DNA from: Argentina anserina
Lineage: Eukaryota > Streptophyta > Magnoliopsida > Rosales > Rosaceae
NCBI RefSeq assembly: GCF_933775445.1
Contig: NC_065872.1
Location: 23,436,001 to 23,500,000, forward strand
Length of the DNA stretch: 64,000 nucleotides
Direction: 5' to 3'
Under the pieces are notes generated by a model. It had not been told where the DNA came from. It saw nothing but the letters and a program-made list of their open reading frames with translations, and searched no databases. Position 1 is the stretch's first letter, and every line of letters starts with the position of its first letter. Positions 60,140 through 64,000 of the stretch are shown here, in pieces. The translations under genes were made by a program, and so were the position numbers.

Positions 60140-61420
60140 CAGAACGGTTGAGTTTAGTATAGTTATAACTAAAGGTATACATATATGGTATTGACACCTA
60201 CTGCACGTTGTAGATCATCTCAAGAGGATGGATTTCTGCTCCTGGTAAAAAAGTTTGGTATCTTTGGTTAAATTGGTCAATTATGATACGCTCCGAATCT
60301 TTTACCCTTACGATTTTACTTTTATTTTTATCGGGAGTCGTACTAAGTGTAGAGACTCTAAATATTGACTTTTTGATGCGTAAGATTTTCGGGAAAACCT
60401 CCTTCACGAAAGTTGTAGCACTCGTCGATACAAATTCTTAGTCACGAGGCACGTCCAAAATAGAGTTCGTATGAAAAAGTTACGAATCAAAAAGCTATTT
60501 GGGTATTGTTCACGGGTACAGTTCACCCGAAAAAAAACCCAGATTTCGGCCGCCGGATCTCCGCCGTCCAGCCACCATAGACCGGCGCACCGGTCCCGCT
60601 TGAAAGGTTGTTGCGTCCCCTATCGATTGGTGGTAGCGCCTCTCGCCATCTCGCCGCCATTTGGGAGCGGTGAAGCCCGGAAGTTCCCTCGAAAGTGCAC
60701 AGTTTCGCCGAACTTCACCTCGTCGGAAATCCCTCATCTGGCCGCCATTGCTCAAATTTCTTGAGGGGTTTTGAAGGTCTCATCTCCAGCAACAAACCCT
60801 CCAAAGGAATTGAACCATCTCGCCTTGAGGTAAGGGAATCGACGATTTGAAATTCTAGGGTTCATGATTTGGGGTTTTTCTATTTGTATTTGATTGATGT
60901 GCTTAGACTCCGAATTGGCCTTAGTAGTGAACTAGAAAGTTGTTAAAAATGTTGAGTAGATTATTTTGATGGAATTTGGTGATGATCGGAGGCCGCCGGC
61001 AGCGCGTGGCGCCGGACTCCGGCTTGGTTGTAGGGTTCAAGAATAACCCTCTCAGTGTAGGGAATTTATGAGTAGACTGTGAGACCGAATCGATGAAGTT
61101 AAGAATCGTTAGGATTTATTGAAAATACAGATGTTCGGTTTGTGAATCGTGAAAATCCACCCATTGGATTGTTCCTGTTGTCGTCCTAGGGCGTAAGGAT
61201 TTATTTATCGGACTTACCAGACATGTTGGTTATTTCATTACTCGAGAATCCTATTCTCGACTTATTTCTTCGATATAATGGTGCTATACCTTATAGTTGA
61301 ACTACGAATGACTTGATCCCTCTTAAAGGGTACGTAGGCAGCCCAACCAAGGTTTGAGTTCAGCCACAATTATTTTAGATTAGATATTGGTTTGTTTGTT
61401 ATAAATTGGATTTTAACGCG
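60140..61420. mobile_element. Repeat-like insertion, unclassified retroelement remnant
   Basis: Base composition changes to GC-rich (60540-60760, about CGGCCGCCGGATCTCCGCCG) and includes GATCCCTCTTAAAGGGTACG and TACGTAGGCAGCCC near 61320, a motif I associate with untranslated regions of plant Ty3 elements. A 97-codon frame (60471-60764) has low-complexity sequence and is not called. No LTR pair or terminal repeat could be defined. Confidence 0.4.
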
Positions 61421-61767
61421 TAAATAAGTTAATTTTGGGACGGGTCGTCTCAAATTACTTGTTCATATTGAGTGAGATTAAACCATTCTAATATTGGTTT
61501 GAATGTAGGGACAAGCAACTTGGGTTTTCTATTTTGATAACAATAATTAAAATATAGATGGAAAAGTTACATGTTACCGATGTTAGGCTTCAGCAAGTAG
61601 AACTAGTTGGAAAAGATAAAATGTAAAGATCAGAAGGATGTTTAATGGACTAACAAAGATTAATGATTCATATATTTAAACCTATATTATAAGTGTCGAA
61701 TCACACTGAAGCTCACACTGTGTGGAATCCAAGCAAACCTAAATTAGCCAAATTAGTTTATCAAACT

Positions 61768-61840
61768 GTATTTAGATCAATATTTAGTAGCTTTTTGGTG
61801 TTTCTTTATGTACCAAAACAAATAAAGAGTTCCAAATATG
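61768..61840 (+). repeat. Direct repeat, right copy
   Basis: Second copy of the 59980-60050 sequence, with an AAAACAAATAA-type insertion before GAGTTCCAAATAT. Confidence 0.8.
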
Positions 61841-62308
61841 AGAGGAGATGGAGGCAACGTGAGGCAAAATTTGAGTTGAGTTTGTGGTTTGATGAATCAT
61901 TAAACTATACTCTAGTTACCCATATCAATTTGATTCACTATCCACCCAAATGGCATTATGACCTCAGTCAAAAGAAAAACTTTGAATTGGTTTGGTTTTT
62001 CCTGTCCTTTTGTTAAAGCCTTTGATTTACCTTCTCTATGTGATTTGTACCCAATCATCGAAACTGTTTTAGATGTGTGTTCTGTAGTTAGTTCAAGCAC
62101 TGACTTCCACTCGCTAAATCAGCACTTAATGTTGGCATAACTGAACTCAGTGCAATATTATAGAAAATGAAATACGTGAACCTGTTTATGTTGGCAAACT
62201 GGTTTATTGTTACTCAAAACTCAAGTTGTGTAGTAGAAGTGTTTATCCATGTATTCATGTATAAAACTGTACTAGTTTAGTGTACTGAATTGCCTATATG
62301 TTTCTCAG

Positions 62309-62860
62309 GTGTTTGTGACAGATATGTGGTTTTGGTTCACTCCTGCATATTCAGAGGAGGATTTAAGACAGATACCAGCTCTTCAGGGGATGGATTATCC
62401 AACATGGCATGAGTTGCATGCACTTCAGCAGTTATAAGTAACAATTGTATATGACGGACAAACTTGCATTTTTCCACTTTGTGTAAGGGCAACTATGATG
62501 TGTTTCGTACTTGCAAGGTGCAATTCTTACCAGTTGTGCGTTAACCTGCAGGCAGAAGTAGTATATCAACTCCAGTTGTGCTTTTAGCGTGGGAGACATC
62601 ATCGATTGAGTTTTAAGAGGAATGAAATTCTTTCATAGGTGATGCTGGCATTCTGAACACCAATAAATAGTTATACATTGAAATTTAGGTGGGATTGGTG
62701 AGGATCCATGGATGCGTTAGTCTTTACATCTGTATAGTGGTGTATCCGCATCATACAGACTTTTTGTGTCATCTTTTTGTTGCCCGAGTGTGCCTTTGTA
62801 GGCTTGTCACTGACAATGGGTTGCTCTCTGCCTTAGATGAAATGAGAATGTGATTATGAT
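62309..62860 (+). CDS. Candidate small protein gene, 37 codons (62324-62437)
   Basis: An acceptor TTTCTCAG ends at 62308. The first ATG after it opens a 37-codon frame, 62324-62437, which starts MWFWFTPAYSEEDLRQIPAL and ends HELHALQQL. It reads like ordinary folded-protein sequence, with balanced composition and aromatic and acidic residues, rather than a random AT-rich frame. The downstream part to about 62860 resembles a 3' untranslated region. I do not recognise the protein. It might be a complete small protein or the last exon of a larger gene, since the frame is also open back to the acceptor (VFVTD before the Met). Confidence 0.4.
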
Positions 62861-63492
62861 GATTATCATCTAAAGATCGATTGTTTACAGTGATACTTTA
62901 TTAAGAGTGAGGAAAGAAATGCATTAGATACAGCTCAATTAACTATCAACAAATCAATATTAATAAAGAAACAATAATGTGCACAACCTCTTACAAAACA
63001 AAAAATTTGACTTAGTTCTCAAAAGATTTATGCATTTATCGGCACGAATCATCTTATAATATATATCCAACATATATGCTTGTAAAATAAAACACTTAGA
63101 ATTGATTTTCAGTCTCACACCAATTTCCAAAATAGTTTATCAAACACCCCAACTAATTTTTTTAACAACAGTTTCAAAAGCAATTCTGCTCACAACACAT
63201 CTGTGCCAAACTGGACCTAGGAATAGTTACTTTTACGGCAGCTTCTATGTGCCTTAAACTAATAGCAGCTACTACATTTAACAATAACTGACCGAAAGTA
63301 TGATTAATTACTAGAACTTGGGTTTGCTCACCATAATTGGATGGTGAAAAAATTGAGACGCCCAGTTGTACCTAGTTTCCTACCCAGCTCTATACTAGTT
63401 TTACACGTAGTTCCGCAGGCACTCCAAATCTGTGTGATATACATCAGCAGGTACTAAGACAACCTAAACTGCAATACATTCTATGTTGACCA
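62861..63492. other. Intergenic DNA
   Basis: AT-rich; holds the probable 3' untranslated region of the minus-strand gene at 63493-64000. Nothing else recognised. Confidence 0.5.
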
Positions 63493-64000
63493 CTACCATA
63501 GAAAACCACACCGATCCGTGCTACCCACGACATTCTCATCAGTAGAATCAGATTCACTTCCCACAGTTTCATCTGAACTATCGTTTGGAAGGATTTTTAT
63601 GCGGTCAGCATGCTCAATAACCCAATTGGTGAATTCAGGAGATGCTGCCCATTCTGCTAGAGCTTGTCGGGTTGATTCCCGTGTAAAATCATCCCACTCT
63701 TTCTTTGTGAACTTCTTTCGGCTTCGCATCTTATGGAAGGTTGAATAGTACTCATGTTGATTACATGTGCTAAAAGATGGCGACACAACACCTACAGTAA
63801 GCAAACAAGAACATCAACAGATGTGATATAGTAGGCTAGAACTTTGTAGGTTTTCTCAATTAATATTAGAACACCTGCATTGTCAGTACTAACCAGAATA
63901 TGCATAAAGTACCACAATAACAATCCATCATAAACAAAAATTATACCTCTAACAGGAGAATCAGACCAAGCAGATGCACCCCTTGTTCTGTTCCATGCCT
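63493..64000 (-). CDS. Unrecognised gene, last two exons (partial at window edge)
   Basis: On the minus strand an exon from the window edge to 63947 (in frame: AWNRTRGASAWSDSPVRG) splices by GT-AG to 63791-63493 and ends with a stop at 63493. The terminal part has a basic, helical segment (HKMRSRKKFTKKEWDDFTRE, STRQALAEWAASPEFTNWVI, EHADRIKILP) and a Ser/Asp/Glu-rich tail (DSSDETVGSESDSTDENVVG). Codon phase matches across the junction (G|GT). I cannot name the family; the 5' part is outside the window. The acidic tail and charged helices suggest a nuclear or scaffold protein, but this is only a guess. Confidence 0.7.

Noticed and set aside
60471..60764. 97-codon plus-strand frame in the GC-rich block
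   Set aside because: Pro/Ser/Arg-rich low-complexity product inside repeat-like DNA, with an equally open minus-strand frame.
1..64000. CRISPR arrays, bacterial operons, rRNA or tRNA genes
   Set aside because: None seen; the window is plant nuclear DNA. The tRNA-like matches are retroelement primer sites of about 12-20 bases only.

Overview
The window is nuclear DNA of a flowering plant, most likely a eudicot. Introns have GT-AG borders and plant-type spacing, intergenic DNA is AT-rich, and both the gene families (vacuolar cationic amino acid transporters, a BTB/POZ-MATH protein) and the retroelement lineages (Ty3 Tat-type, Ty3 Athila-type, Ty1-copia) are those of plant chromosomes. The species cannot be read from the sequence.

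Layout. Positions 1-600 hold a G-rich minisatellite and a short LTR-like block. Positions 947-7455 (+) are a complete 13-exon CAT4-like amino acid transporter gene. Positions 7905-41723 are one block of nested retrotransposons three levels deep. A Tat-type Ty3 element (+, LTRs 7905-8645 and 40981-41723, target duplication CTTGT) carries an antisense plant-mobile-domain gene after its integrase. It was entered by a copia element (-, LTRs 20852-21356 and 39904-40408, target duplication TGATG). The copia reverse transcriptase was in turn split by an Athila-type Ty3 element (+, LTRs 23133-25327 and 33370-35565, target duplication ctact/ctgct). Positions 42133-44901 are a broken hAT DNA transposon with perfect 8-bp target duplications. 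Positions 45090-49733 (+) are a complete BPM (MATH-BTB) gene. Positions 50830-58665 (-) are a complete 14-exon CAT2-like transporter gene, convergent with BPM and in opposite orientation to the CAT4-like gene. From 59460 to 62860 there may be a small gene with a long intron and a 37-codon reading frame, interrupted by repeat DNA. The last two exons of an unrecognised minus-strand gene occupy 63493-64000.

Function. The host genes form a small neighbourhood: two paralogous cationic amino acid transporters flank a substrate adaptor for CUL3 ubiquitin ligases. CAT4 and BPM4 are, from memory, also near neighbours on Arabidopsis chromosome 3 (At3g03720 and At3g03740). If so, the whole CAT4-BPM interval here has been expanded by about 37 kb of transposons without breaking either gene. 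The Tat and copia reverse transcriptases both carry an Asp-to-Asn change in the catalytic motif, while the innermost Athila motif is intact.

All coordinates, exon joins, target duplications and LTR mismatch counts were read by eye. No database or alignment program was used.
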